Part shown: one piece after another, positions 45,319 to 53,434 of the stretch
Layout of the letters: every line of letters begins with the position of its first letter
Position numbering within the stretch: the stretch's first letter is position 1
From: Paenibacillus sp. 1011MAR3C5
Lineage (GTDB): Bacteria > Bacillota > Bacilli > Paenibacillales > Paenibacillaceae
Assembly (NCBI RefSeq): GCF_003591485.1
Contig: NZ_QZCF01000009.1
Span: forward strand, 124,001-188,000
Length of the DNA stretch: 64,000 nt
Direction of reading: 5' to 3'
Translations under genes and position numbers: made by a program
The notes under the pieces: model-generated
Database searches by the model: none
Seen by the model: the letters and a program-made list of their open reading frames with translations, nothing else
What the model was told of the DNA's origin: nothing

Positions 45319-45436
45319 CGTGGTGAACTCGTGGGATAAGTCTACTCAACCTTTACTTTGGAGCTTGATGTGACGAAGCCCATTCAGATTGAAAAGTTGG
45401 CAGGGAGAGGTAGCTGATCCGCGCAGGGATTTCTGC

Positions 45437-45483
45437 TTGACAATTAGATTAATCCGCCTTATATTTAACCTATAAGTTAAATA
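45437..45483 (+). promoter_or_regulatory. Promoter with overlapping operator before the azoreductase gene
   Basis: TTGACA (45437-45442), spacer 17, TATATT (45460-45465). The palindrome TATTTAAC-N6-GTTAAATA (45462-45483) overlaps the -10; a further GGTTAAATAT half site lies at 45491. A repressor such as a MarR or YodB/HxlR type would block transcription here. The 45319-45436 stretch shows nothing else. Confidence 0.8.
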
Positions 45484-45622
45484 ACCAAACGGTTAAATAT
45501 AAACTAACTCAGGAGTTGATGAGTACAGAAAATGAGTTGTTGAATCCGATTATGATACGCCGTAGCTATGTATTGATCATTTTTCATCACAAACATTCTA
45601 ATAAAAAGGCAGGTCTTCATTT

Positions 45623-46261
45623 ATGGCAACCGTATTATTTATAACAGCAAATCCTAATTATGAAACCTCTTATAGTCTGGCAGTAGGACAAGCATTCGTG
45701 TCAGCATACCGATCCGCTAATCCGGATGATGAGGTTATCCATCTGGATCTCTACAAAATGAGCATTCCTGAGCTAGATGCCGATGTATTCAGCGGATGGG
45801 GCAAGCTTGGGGGAGGCACTGCATTTGAGGAATTGACGGATGCTGAGAAAGCAAAGGTAGGACGTCTCGGAGAATTGGTCGAACAGTTCGTGGCCGCAGA
45901 TAAGTATATTTTTGTTAACCCCATTTGGAATTATTCCTTTCCTCCTGTCATGAAAGCCTATATCGACTCCATATGTGTGGCTGGCAAGACGTTCAAATAC
46001 GTTCCAGGGCAAGGGCGGGTTGGCTTGCTGAGGGATAAAAAGGCGGTTCACATTCAAGCGAGCGGAAGCGTGTTGTCTCCTGGTTCAGAGCTTGCGGATC
46101 TCGAAATGGGGCATCGTCATTTGAATGCCATTATGAAGTTTTTCGAGATTCCCAGCTTTGGGAGCATCTTTGTAGAGGGGATGGCTGCAGATCCTGAGCA
46201 GGCTCCAGCGATTAAAGAAAGGGCGATTCAACAAGCGCGCGAGATGGCAAGCAGCTTCTAA
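45623..46261 (+). CDS. azoR: FMN-dependent NADH-azoreductase
   Basis: 212 residues. Flavodoxin-like fold: [39 protein letters not shown] (FMN contact), [10 protein letters not shown] and [15 protein letters not shown] are typical of the AzoR/AzoJ group. Reduces azo dyes and quinones with NADH. The long leader (about 150 bases) contains an overlapping 43-codon frame starting at 45520 behind AGGAG, of unclear meaning. Strong operator at the promoter points to induction by electrophiles (inference). Confidence 0.9.
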   Translation: MATVLFITANPNYETSYSLAVGQAFVSAYRSANPDDEVIHLDLYKMSIPELDADVFSGWGKLGGGTAFEELTDAEKAKVGRLGELVEQFVAADKYIFVNPIWNYSFPPVMKAYIDSICVAGKTFKYVPGQGRVGLLRDKKAVHIQASGSVLSPGSELADLEMGHRHLNAIMKFFEIPSFGSIFVEGMAADPEQAPAIKERAIQQAREMASSF

Positions 46262-46350
46262 ATATTCTAGACCAGAGCCGGCGGTATTCGGTTGAATCGA
46301 GCCGTTCGGCTCTTCTTGACTTTAGATCAAAATCGCATAAACTTAAACGT

Positions 46351-46689
46351 ATGGTTAATTATAACGATGAGAACTTAAATGATGTGTTCCAGGCGCTCTC
46401 TGATCCGACGAGACGAGAGATCATACGTAGCTTGGCGGCCAGCGAGATGACGGTTATGAACCTGGCGAAGCCTTTTGATATGTCCTTGCCTGCCATATCC
46501 AAGCACCTGAAGGTGATGGAGAAGGCAGGTTTAGTTTCCGTTCGGAAGGAAGGAACGTACCGGTATTATTATCTGAACCCACAGGCGATAGAAAATGCTC
46601 AAGAGTGGTTGGTGGACTTGAGGAAGTTCTGGACTGCGCAGGTGTTCAACCTTGAACAGTTCCTGGAGACTCAGTCCAAAGAAGACTAA
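46351..46689 (+). CDS. ArsR family regulator (first ArsR/SRPBCC pair)
   Basis: 112 residues. VFQALSDPTRREIIRSLAAS, FDMSLPAISKHLKVMEKAGLVSV and GTYRYYYLNP form the ArsR winged helix; no Cys cluster, so not an obvious metal sensor. There is no SD before the ATG and no other start in frame; a TTGACT at 46318 makes a very short leader possible. Followed by an SRPBCC gene, the classical partner of this subgroup. Confidence 0.88.
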   Translation: MVNYNDENLNDVFQALSDPTRREIIRSLAASEMTVMNLAKPFDMSLPAISKHLKVMEKAGLVSVRKEGTYRYYYLNPQAIENAQEWLVDLRKFWTAQVFNLEQFLETQSKED

Positions 46690-46703
46690 TGGAGGCGCTA
46701 CAC

Positions 46704-47153
46704 ATGATTTCATTGGATGACGGGAAATTTCTCCTCAAGCTTCATCACGTATACAACGCGAGCATCGACAGAGTGTTCCAGGCCTGGACGAAAAAAGAAC
46801 AGCTGGAGCAATGGTGGGGACTGACCGATTTTACGACGACCGTAGAGCAGATGGACGTTACAGTCGGAGGGAGCTACATCTTCCATATGGAAGCCCCCAA
46901 TGGCAGCATTCACACGCTGGCAGGCCATTATGTGGAGATCGTTCCGAATAAAAAGCTTTCATTCACCTGGAAGTGGGTTAATGAAGGGGCGAGTGCTGAG
47001 GAAACGCTTGTTACGATTGGTTTTGTCGAGAAGGGCGGCAAGACGGAGCTGATCATCACGCATTCCAAGTTCTCCACGATGCAAGCGGCGAAGCGGCACA
47101 ATAACAATTGGACCCATGCGCTAGAAGGCGGGTTGTGTAGTTATTTGCATTGA
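46704..47153 (+). CDS. SRPBCC/AHSA1 domain protein (first pair)
   Basis: 149 residues from ATG 46704 with GGAGG 8 bases upstream; the ATG at 46689 overlaps the ArsR stop. Bet v1-like fold: HHVYNASIDRVFQAWTKKEQLEQWWG, GGSYIFHMEAPNG, HYVEIVPNKKLSFTWKW, NNNWTHALEGG. Binds hydrophobic ligands; function unknown. Slightly truncated at the C-terminus relative to the family. Confidence 0.85.
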   Translation: MISLDDGKFLLKLHHVYNASIDRVFQAWTKKEQLEQWWGLTDFTTTVEQMDVTVGGSYIFHMEAPNGSIHTLAGHYVEIVPNKKLSFTWKWVNEGASAEETLVTIGFVEKGGKTELIITHSKFSTMQAAKRHNNNWTHALEGGLCSYLH

Positions 47154-47194
47154 TGAGTCTGGTTAGGAAGTATACGGATGCATTATAAAATGAC

Positions 47195-47244
47195 AAAGAA
47201 ATCCACATGCGAGTGTATTCACTCCATGTGGATTTCTTTTTTTT
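47195..47244 (+). terminator. Terminator of the first ArsR/SRPBCC pair
   Basis: AAAGAAATCCACATG (47195-47209) and CATGTGGATTTCTTT (47225-47239) form a perfect 15-bp stem with a T-run. Confidence 0.92.
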
Positions 47245-47266
47245 GCGGAAGGCATAAAAAATGATA

Positions 47267-47326
47267 TTGACATGACACCAAAAGGTGTCCTATAATCAAA
47301 ACATCAAATAGACACCAAATGGTGTC
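47267..47326 (+). promoter_or_regulatory. Promoter with twin operators before the DoxX gene
   Basis: TTGACA (47267-47272), spacer 18, TATAAT (47291-47296). GACACC-AAAA-GGTGTC (47274-47289) fills the spacer exactly and GACACC-AAAT-GGTGTC (47311-47326) lies downstream, 37 bp on. Both are perfect 6-4-6 palindromes. A repressor on these sites would block RNA polymerase; the ArsR protein encoded at 47868 is the likely binder. Confidence 0.9.
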
Positions 47327-47393
47327 CAATAAAGCTGCTGAAAAGATTTGAATATTAATCAATACGACTTGAACCATAACGAGGAGGAAGAAA

Positions 47394-47816
47394 ATGAGCA
47401 ACATAATAGGCGCGAAAATGTTGGCGAAAGCAGAAACGCAGTCCAGAGGCAAAATCATTGCTTATTGGACGGCCGCATCACTGCTCGCCGTAGCTATGAC
47501 TTTAAGCGGGATCGGGCAGCTAATGCAATTAGGGGGCAACGTCGAGCTCGTCACAAGTATCGGATTCCCATTGTATATCATGACCATTCTGGGGATATGG
47601 AAGGTGCTTGGAGCGGTAGCGATCATCATGCCTGGTTTTCCCCGGGTGAAGGAATGGGCTCATGCAGGCATCTTTTTTCTAATGACGGGTGCGGCTTTGT
47701 CCCATGTGTTCGCTAACGATTATGGTGAAGGCGGCTTTAATCTGATCCTTCCGCTCTGCTACGCTGCACTTAATATCGCCGCATGGGCGCTGAGACCGAA
47801 GAACCGGAAGCTTTAA
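47394..47816 (+). CDS. DoxX family membrane protein
   Basis: 140 residues, SD GAGGAGG. Four membrane helices; LSGIGQLMQLG and GIWKVLGAVAIIMPGFPRVKEWAHAGIFF are typical for the DoxX-like family. First gene of an operon with an ArsR regulator and an SRPBCC protein. Confidence 0.87.
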   Translation: MSNIIGAKMLAKAETQSRGKIIAYWTAASLLAVAMTLSGIGQLMQLGGNVELVTSIGFPLYIMTILGIWKVLGAVAIIMPGFPRVKEWAHAGIFFLMTGAALSHVFANDYGEGGFNLILPLCYAALNIAAWALRPKNRKL

Positions 47817-47867
47817 GGGTGGTTCCTTCGTTGAAGCTACTCCAGAACCTAGTGGAGGGAGGCTGTT

Positions 47868-48197
47868 ATGAGTGAGAACAACCGGTTGAGGGATGTATTT
47901 GACGCCATTGCAGATCCAACTAGACGCCGGCTGATCCGTTTGCTGGCAGAGGCTGAAGAGGTACCGCTTCATGATTTGACCGCACGGTTTGAAATCGGGC
48001 GAACGGCGGTATCCAAGCATTTGACCATCTTAAAGGAAGCGGGACTAGTGCTCGACAGGAAAGTTGGCAGAGAAACGAGATACCGGCTAAATGCCACACC
48101 GCTGAAAGAAGTGCAAGATTGGGTGGGTTATTATAGCGATTTCTGGAAGAAGAATATGCTGCGCTTAAACCAACTATTAGAGGAGGAAGAAACATGA
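47868..48197 (+). CDS. ArsR family regulator (second pair)
   Basis: 109 residues, SD GGAGGGAGG. VFDAIADPTRRRLIRLLAEAEE, FEIGRTAVSKHLTILKEAGLVLD, GRETRYRLN. No metal-binding Cys. Stop overlaps the SRPBCC start (ATGA). Probable ligand of the GACACC-N4-GGTGTC sites. Confidence 0.9.
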   Translation: MSENNRLRDVFDAIADPTRRRLIRLLAEAEEVPLHDLTARFEIGRTAVSKHLTILKEAGLVLDRKVGRETRYRLNATPLKEVQDWVGYYSDFWKKNMLRLNQLLEEEET

Positions 48198-48613
48198 GTT
48201 TAACATTAAATTTGGAGTTTCAGTACAACACGTCGATCGAGAGGCTGTGGTCGGCCATTACCGATTCAACGAAGCTGTCGAAGTGGATTGCGAATATTCA
48301 TACGGGCGAGCCGATGGAAAATGATTTTAAACCCGTCGTAGGCCATCAGTTCCAATTCCGCACCCAGCCGAATGAATGGTGGGACGGCATTATTAGCGGC
48401 GAGGTGCTGACCGTCGATGAGCCCAATCGGGTATCCTACACCTGGTCCAGCGGTGATGAGAAGCATACCGTTACATGGACGCTGCAGGATCTCGGCAACG
48501 GGAAGGTGAATCTGCAATTGGAGCAAACCGGCCTGTCCAATCCGCAAGCGCTGGGCGGAGCGAAATATGGATGGAGCAAATGGTGCGGCGAGCTTGAGAA
48601 TATGCTGGTATAA
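48194..48613 (+). CDS. SRPBCC/AHSA1 domain protein (second pair)
   Basis: 139 residues, SD AGAGGAGG. FQYNTSIERLWSAITDSTKLSKWIAN, WWDGIISGEVLTVDEPNRVSYTW and LSNPQALGGAKYGWSKWCGELENML. Same fold as the protein at 46704; similarity is at family level, so the two ArsR/SRPBCC pairs are not a recent duplication. Confidence 0.87.
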   Translation: MSLTLNLEFQYNTSIERLWSAITDSTKLSKWIANIHTGEPMENDFKPVVGHQFQFRTQPNEWWDGIISGEVLTVDEPNRVSYTWSSGDEKHTVTWTLQDLGNGKVNLQLEQTGLSNPQALGGAKYGWSKWCGELENMLV

Positions 48614-48687
48614 TCGATTAAAGAGACAGGTACAATGGAAGTTATTGAAAATCATATTTGCTACTAGTGAATGAGGAGTGTTCCTGT

Positions 48688-49281
48688 ATGACAACAAGCA
48701 AGCTGAATGCCAAGGTTGACGGTTTTTTGAGAAAGGCCAAGAGCTGGAAGGAAGAATTTGAAGCACTACGGGAAATCGTTCTCGACTGCGAGCTGACCGA
48801 AGACTTCAAGTGGATGCATCCTTGCTACACGTTTGAGGGTAACAACATTGTGATCATACATGGGTTTAAAGAATATTGCGCGCTTCTGTTCCATAAAGGC
48901 TCTTTGCTCAAGGATCCCCATGGTATCCTCATTCAGCAGACGGAGAACGTACAGGCAGCCCGCCAAATTCGCTTTACGAATGTAGAGCAAATCGAAGAGA
49001 TGCAATTGATAATCAAAGAATACATCTATGAAGCGATTGAAGTGGAGAAAGCCGGCTTGCAGGTGGAATTCAAGAAGACGACAGAGTATACCGTTCCTGA
49101 GGAGCTGGATAATAAATTTGTGGAAATTCCTGAACTGAAAACCGCATTTGAAGCCCTGACACCGGGACGGCAAAGAGCATACCTCTTCTACTTCTCTGGG
49201 GCCAAACAATCCAAGACGCGAGAGGCACGGATTGAGAAGTATTTGCCGCATATTTTGGATGGGAAGGGTTTGGATGATTAA
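48688..49281 (+). CDS. YdeI/OmpD-associated family protein (DUF1801)
   Basis: 197 residues from ATG 48688 (SD GAGGAG). N-terminal DUF1801 fold: WMHPCYTFEGNNIVIIHGFKEYCALLFHKG; C-terminal helical tail with PELKTAFEALTPGRQRAYLFYFSGAKQSKTREARIEKY, the YdeI signature. Cytosolic, unknown function; relatives occur in stress regulons. Followed by a terminator. Confidence 0.85.
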   Translation: MTTSKLNAKVDGFLRKAKSWKEEFEALREIVLDCELTEDFKWMHPCYTFEGNNIVIIHGFKEYCALLFHKGSLLKDPHGILIQQTENVQAARQIRFTNVEQIEEMQLIIKEYIYEAIEVEKAGLQVEFKKTTEYTVPEELDNKFVEIPELKTAFEALTPGRQRAYLFYFSGAKQSKTREARIEKYLPHILDGKGLDD

Positions 49282-49326
49282 TCCATAATAAGCTGAAGCT
49301 ATCGGCTAACGAGGGTACATGGTAAC

Positions 49327-49370
49327 AGCGTCAGACTGGACTTTATTAAAGTTCGGGTCTGACGCTTTTT
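49327..49370 (+). terminator. Terminator after the YdeI-type gene
   Basis: AGCGTCAGAC (49327-49336) and GTCTGACGCT (49357-49366) enclose an inner ACTTT/AAAGT stem; TTTT follows. Confidence 0.9.
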
Positions 49371-49483
49371 CTATCGTCTGAACGGAAATATGACAATATA
49401 TACACGGATATATTCAGTTTCATTGTGATGTGATAGAATAGGTCGTTAAATTGTTTCATACGAAATCGGAGGCATCTTAGTTC

Positions 49484-50104
49484 ATGACATCACAGTCGCA
49501 ACAACATGTAAAAATCGTAACAGCAGACCCCAGTGCAATTGGATTATTCGGTCTGGCCATCGTCACGCTGGTTGCATCATCGCAAAAGCTGGGCATCACA
49601 TCTGGATTGGGTTATGTTATCCCTTGGGCTATTTTTTTCGGGGCATTCGCGCAGCTATTCGCCTGCATACAAGATGCGAAGCATAACAACACATTTGGCA
49701 TGACAGCCTTTGGAGCTTATGCGTTCTTCTGGTTTGGGATGGCAGCCAGCTGGCTGATTAAGCTGGGGGTATTCGGGCCGGAGCTGGCATCCGGGCTCGA
49801 TGTGAAGCAGCTAGGCTTTGTCTTTCTTGGCTATCTGATCTTTACGCTCTTCATGACCATTGGAGCAATGGAAACCAACAAAGTGCTATTTATCATTTTT
49901 GTATGGATTGATTTCTTGTTTATTGGATTAAGCTTAGATTCATTTGGGGTAGGAAATGGAGCTTTTCATTCCTTGGCGGCTTATGCGGAGCTAGCTATAG
50001 CCATTGTATCCTTCTACGGATGCGGAGCTGCTGTGCTGAACGCACACTTTGGACGAGTTTTTCTGCCAGTTGGCGCTCCTTTTAAAATTTTTAAAAAAGC
50101 TTGA
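49484..50104 (+). CDS. GPR1/FUN34/YaaH family transporter
   Basis: 206 residues, SD GGAGG with long spacing. Six membrane helices; DPSAIGLFGLAIVTLVASSQ corresponds to the NPA/DPS-type family motif near helix 1 and FGMTAFGAYAFFWFGMA to the FGxxxFGAYGLFW motif. Family members take up acetate or succinate with protons. Stand-alone gene. Confidence 0.87.
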   Translation: MTSQSQQHVKIVTADPSAIGLFGLAIVTLVASSQKLGITSGLGYVIPWAIFFGAFAQLFACIQDAKHNNTFGMTAFGAYAFFWFGMAASWLIKLGVFGPELASGLDVKQLGFVFLGYLIFTLFMTIGAMETNKVLFIIFVWIDFLFIGLSLDSFGVGNGAFHSLAAYAELAIAIVSFYGCGAAVLNAHFGRVFLPVGAPFKIFKKA

Positions 50105-50169
50105 TTATTCATGCGAAGAATCATCACATATATAGATGAATGCTGACCCGTAGACTATCACTTTCAAAA

Positions 50170-50420
50170 CAGTGTTCTCCTGCAGTGGAATTGGCCGCGC
50201 TACAGCGGAGTTAATGGCTGCAAGAGGAGCGAAGGTTGTCATTAACTATAATCAGAATGCAGTAGGAGATACGAATCGACTGGATAGACTCGTAGCACCC
50301 GTTCCCATGAAGCGAGCAGCTACTTCACAGGAAATCGCCGAAGTTCTCTGTTTCCTTGCATCCGATGCTTCCAATTATATTTTGGGAGAAACGATTACTG
50401 TAAGTGGTGGAAGGTCATAG
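50170..50420 (+). pseudogene. SDR-family oxidoreductase with internal deletion
   Basis: CSGIGRATAELMAARGAKVVINYN is the cofactor-binding end of a short-chain dehydrogenase, followed after only a few residues by the C-terminal region PMKRAATSQEIAEVLCFLAS and NYILGETITVSGG. About 140 residues with the Ser-Tyr-Lys active site are gone, although the frame stays open. The first strand (TG..) is degraded. Confidence 0.85.
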
Positions 50421-50450
50421 AAATTAGTAACGATAGATTAGAGTGGATAG

Positions 50451-50479
50451 AACGCAACCAATAAAGGTTGCGTTTTTTT
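50451..50479 (+). terminator. Terminator of the AACGCAACC family
   Basis: AACGCAACC (50451-50459) pairs with GGTTGCGTT (50466-50474), T-run after. Confidence 0.88.
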
Positions 50480-50512
50480 ACGCTTCCGTACAGATCTGTA
50501 TAAGCTAAAGTA

Positions 50513-50555
50513 TTGCGTATCCAACCTTATTATTTTATAATGAGTAAAAACTCAT
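50513..50555 (+). promoter_or_regulatory. Promoter and operator of the TetR/GNAT pair
   Basis: TTGCGT (50513-50518), spacer 17, TATAAT (50536-50541). The palindrome ATGAGT-AAAA-ACTCAT (50540-50555) overlaps the -10 and start, fitting autoregulation by the TetR protein. Confidence 0.8.
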
Positions 50556-50574
50556 TCAAAAAGATGGTGACACA

Positions 50575-51183
50575 ATGCCGAGAACGAAAGAGCAGTTTGA
50601 AGAAATGCGAAATGCCACGCGGGCTAAAATACAATCCGCAGCGATGCAGCTATTTGCCCAGCAGGGATTCGGCATGACGAATGTGCAGGAGATCGCCGAC
50701 AAAGCCGGGATCAGTATCGGTCTTTTATACAGACATTACAAAACAAAAGATGAGTTATTTCATGAGCTGGCGGAGTTTGCAGCAGCAGGTCTCGCCCGGG
50801 TTGCGGAACGATTTCAATCTGACGAATCGCCTTCTGTGTTGATGAAAGGGTTCGTCCAAGAAATTTATGAGGATATGGTATCCGGCGACGATCTGGCGAA
50901 TCTGATGATACTTATGTCGCAGTCGTTTCATTCCATAGGTGACACCAATGATGGGCAGAATGGTGTGGTTACAGTAAACAAAAACCTAATCATGGCTACC
51001 AGCAAGCTGATCAAGCGAGGGCAAGAGCTAGACGAGTTCGCCGCTGGCGATTCTTATGAGATGGCTATGTTCTTCTTTTCATTCATTCAGGGGCTAGCTG
51101 AGATGAAAGTGAAGATGAAGGATGACTTCGTTATGCCGTCACCTTCCATCCTGACAGCGTTTCTATTCTCGAAAGGGGGCTGA
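50575..51183 (+). CDS. TetR/AcrR family regulator
   Basis: 202 residues. IQSAAMQLFAQQGFGMTNVQEIADKAGISIGLLYRHYKTKDELFHEL is the standard N-terminal DNA-binding domain (quoted in part: FGMTNVQEIADKAGISIG). C-terminal ligand domain all helical. Followed after 6 bases by a GNAT acetyltransferase gene that it probably controls. Confidence 0.9.
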   Translation: MPRTKEQFEEMRNATRAKIQSAAMQLFAQQGFGMTNVQEIADKAGISIGLLYRHYKTKDELFHELAEFAAAGLARVAERFQSDESPSVLMKGFVQEIYEDMVSGDDLANLMILMSQSFHSIGDTNDGQNGVVTVNKNLIMATSKLIKRGQELDEFAAGDSYEMAMFFFSFIQGLAEMKVKMKDDFVMPSPSILTAFLFSKGG

Positions 51184-51189
51184 ATACAG

Positions 51190-51816
51190 ATGTTCACCAT
51201 TATCAGAGCGGATCAAACAAGAGCAGAGATCAGGCCGCAAATGGCTGATATTTTCGCAGACGGGTTTACGCAGTGGCTTGGCTTTTTTTCCAAAGACAAG
51301 CGGCAGATTTCCAGAGCTTTTGCACATATATTCGTCGAAAGCCAATTCTACTTGGCGATGTCGGGTGATAAAGTGGCGGCTATGGCGGCTTGTACGGACG
51401 GAACAGAGCTATCGGTGAGGCTGAATACGAAGCAGTTGATCAAGCATTTGGGCTTTTACAAGGGAATGCTTGCCGTGCTGTTTCTCAAACGAGAGTTTCA
51501 AGTGCCGTTTCATAATCCCAATGGAGATCAAATTTCCTTGGAGTTTGTCGGTACGGCGCTCGAATTCCGAGGCCAAGGAGCGGCATCGCAGGTCATCACT
51601 CATATCTTGGGAAGCAAGGCGTATAAAGAATGTTTGATCGAAGAGGTCGCGGATACGAATATCCCGGCAATCCGGTTATATGAAAAGCTGGGGTTCAAGG
51701 AGTACAAGAGGAAGGCGCTCCCTAAAAAGCTGGCTGAACAAAACGGTATTCATCACCTGGTATCGATGAAATATGTGAATATTGATGATAGAATAAATTC
51801 GCCAAACACGGTATAG
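51190..51816 (+). CDS. GNAT family N-acetyltransferase
   Basis: 208 residues, SD AAGGGGG. C-terminal half carries the acetyl-CoA site: ALEFRGQGAASQVITHIL (R/Q-x-x-G-x-A) and VADTNIPAIRLYEKLGFKEY. N-terminal half (DIFADGFTQWLGFFSKDKRQ) is atypical. Substrate unknown. Operon with the TetR gene. Confidence 0.88.
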   Translation: MFTIIRADQTRAEIRPQMADIFADGFTQWLGFFSKDKRQISRAFAHIFVESQFYLAMSGDKVAAMAACTDGTELSVRLNTKQLIKHLGFYKGMLAVLFLKREFQVPFHNPNGDQISLEFVGTALEFRGQGAASQVITHILGSKAYKECLIEEVADTNIPAIRLYEKLGFKEYKRKALPKKLAEQNGIHHLVSMKYVNIDDRINSPNTV

Positions 51817-51864
51817 TGGATGGGAAATAGTTCCTAAACACACAACTTAAGAGGCGGATGCTTA

Positions 51865-52467
51865 ATGGTTCAATTAAGTAAAATAGTTTGTACCCATTGT
51901 GAGGGGAAAAAAGTAATACCTTGTTTCTGTAATGGACAATCGATCAAAGTGAAAAACTGTTTTATGTGCAGCGGCTCCGGAGTAAGCGATGGTCGTGATT
52001 GCTGGGAATGCTCCAGTAAAGGTATTGTTAGATGTCGAACATGTGATGGCCGGGGCAGAGAATTTGGCAGTGTGTGCCTTGACTGTCGCGGACGTGGATA
52101 TACAAATTGCGTAAAATGCGACGGAGCAGGGAAAGTGGATGTCGGATTGATATGCAAGGAATGTAAGGGGTCAGGCACAGAAATACTTGTATGCGGATGC
52201 GATAACGGGATACGGACTTGCGATACATGCAAAGGAGAGGGAGAAATTCCCGATCCAGTGGAGTTGGCCAAACTAAAAGAAACGCGAAGAAGAGAGGCCC
52301 AAGAGGAACAGGAACGGGCGGTCAGAAGACAGAAATCTGTTGACGAATACAATGAAAGACAAAAACAGATAGAATGGAAGAAAGAAAAGTGGAAGCGGCT
52401 GGATGGAATCAAATTGGTCTTGATCATCATTCTATTCATATTCTATATCATACGGCAGAACAGCTGA
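51865..52467 (+). CDS. DnaJ-type Cys-rich repeat protein with C-terminal membrane anchor
   Basis: 200 residues. Residues 9-130 hold about ten CxxC motifs, most in the CxxCxGxG form of the DnaJ zinc domain (CFMCSGSG, CRTCDGRG, CLDCRGRG, CVKCDGAG, CKECKGSG, CDTCKGEG), against four in DnaJ. Then a charged helix rich in Arg/Glu/Lys (about 132-175), and a final hydrophobic segment (LVLIIILFIFYII), making it a tail-anchored membrane protein. No J domain. It may be a redox or unfolded-protein-binding factor; family not recognised. Stand-alone gene. Confidence 0.85.
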   Translation: MVQLSKIVCTHCEGKKVIPCFCNGQSIKVKNCFMCSGSGVSDGRDCWECSSKGIVRCRTCDGRGREFGSVCLDCRGRGYTNCVKCDGAGKVDVGLICKECKGSGTEILVCGCDNGIRTCDTCKGEGEIPDPVELAKLKETRRREAQEEQERAVRRQKSVDEYNERQKQIEWKKEKWKRLDGIKLVLIIILFIFYIIRQNS

Positions 52468-52490
52468 TTATTTCAGCCCACTACGCAAAA

Positions 52491-52518
52491 ACCCACGTCC
52501 CTCCCAAGACGTGGTTCC
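52491..52518. terminator. Hairpin between convergent genes
   Basis: ACCCACGTC (52491-52499) and GACGTGGTT (52508-52516) form a stem of about 8 bp. It lies after the Cys-rich gene; a similar CACGTCC/GGACGTG hairpin occurs at 57667. Confidence 0.65.
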
Positions 52519-52671
52519 AAGCCGCCGACAAGCTCTCATCTTGAACTGTACCAATAAGATCGCCCTATCCGGCGATCTTATTGACGTTCTGGCAGATGGT
52601 TTTTCTGTGCGGGTACCAGGTGATAAAGATGCTCGGTTTGTGGATCGTAATGCACGGACGAAGAGTTGGGA

Positions 52672-53262
52672 TTATACGGACGCAGCTTTTACGGTGTCAT
52701 AATTCAATCCAAGCTGATAAGCTTGCTTCAGCAAATTTTCTTGGGTTTCCGGGTTTGAATCTAACGTATTGTTCAAGAGCTCTACCTTGCTATTGGCAAT
52801 TCCGCAGTATCCGGCTATCGCAATATTGAGCTGATGATTCATCATTTGATCAAAATGTCTTTTCTCCATTCCTTCCTTCGACTCCGCTGCGAGAGCAAGC
52901 CACAGCACTTGCTTATGAGGCAGCTTATTGGAGCCATATGCAACGCCGCTATTCCACACCCGATCAATATAACCTTTCAACATAGCAGGTACGCTATACC
53001 ACCATACCGGGAAGACATAGGCAAGAGCGTCGAATTTCTTCATGCGTTCGATTTCGTTCTCCACTTCAGGAGAATAAATCTTGCGATCAATGGACCAATC
53101 CGGTTCATCGGCCTCCCATAGAACTGGATCAAATCCGATGCGGTGCAGATCCAGCACCTCTGTCTCGTGACCTGCCTTCAGAAGACCCTGCGTGAATCTA
53201 TCCGCAACGGAAAAGGTTAAAGAATTCACCCTCGGGTGTGATACAACAGTCAGTACTTTCAT
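52672..53262 (-). CDS. NAD(P)H-dependent flavin oxidoreductase
   Basis: 196 residues, SD AAGGAAG. Flavodoxin-like quinone reductase fold: VLTVVSHPRVNSLTFSVADRF, FDALAYVFPVWWYSVPAMLKGYIDRVW and GYCGI. Similar to KefF/MdaB/YwrO-type enzymes reducing quinones or nitro compounds. Divergent from an HxlR regulator that lies 172 bases away, a frequent redox-sensing arrangement. Confidence 0.9.
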   Translation of the reverse strand: MKVLTVVSHPRVNSLTFSVADRFTQGLLKAGHETEVLDLHRIGFDPVLWEADEPDWSIDRKIYSPEVENEIERMKKFDALAYVFPVWWYSVPAMLKGYIDRVWNSGVAYGSNKLPHKQVLWLALAAESKEGMEKRHFDQMMNHQLNIAIAGYCGIANSKVELLNNTLDSNPETQENLLKQAYQLGLNYDTVKAASV

Positions 53263-53434
53263 GATTCGTCAACTTCCTTTCTCCACTCTTTTTACATGGT
53301 CTATGCTACAATTGCATTATGCAGGATGTTGTAAAAGATAGGAAGAACGCACTTTTATGTTCTTATAGAACCATAAAGTGCTATAGGAACTGGAAGGTAA
53401 CGATTGATTTCTGTTTTGAAGGAGTGGCTGACCA

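Noticed and set aside
47219-47458. Hydrophobic minus-strand frame upstream of the DoxX gene
   Set aside because: It covers the promoter, the twin operators and a terminator, and has no SD.
52511-52702. 63-residue plus-strand frame after the Cys-rich gene
   Set aside because: No SD, overlaps the tail of the oxidoreductase gene and matches nothing I know; possibly a remnant but not supportable.
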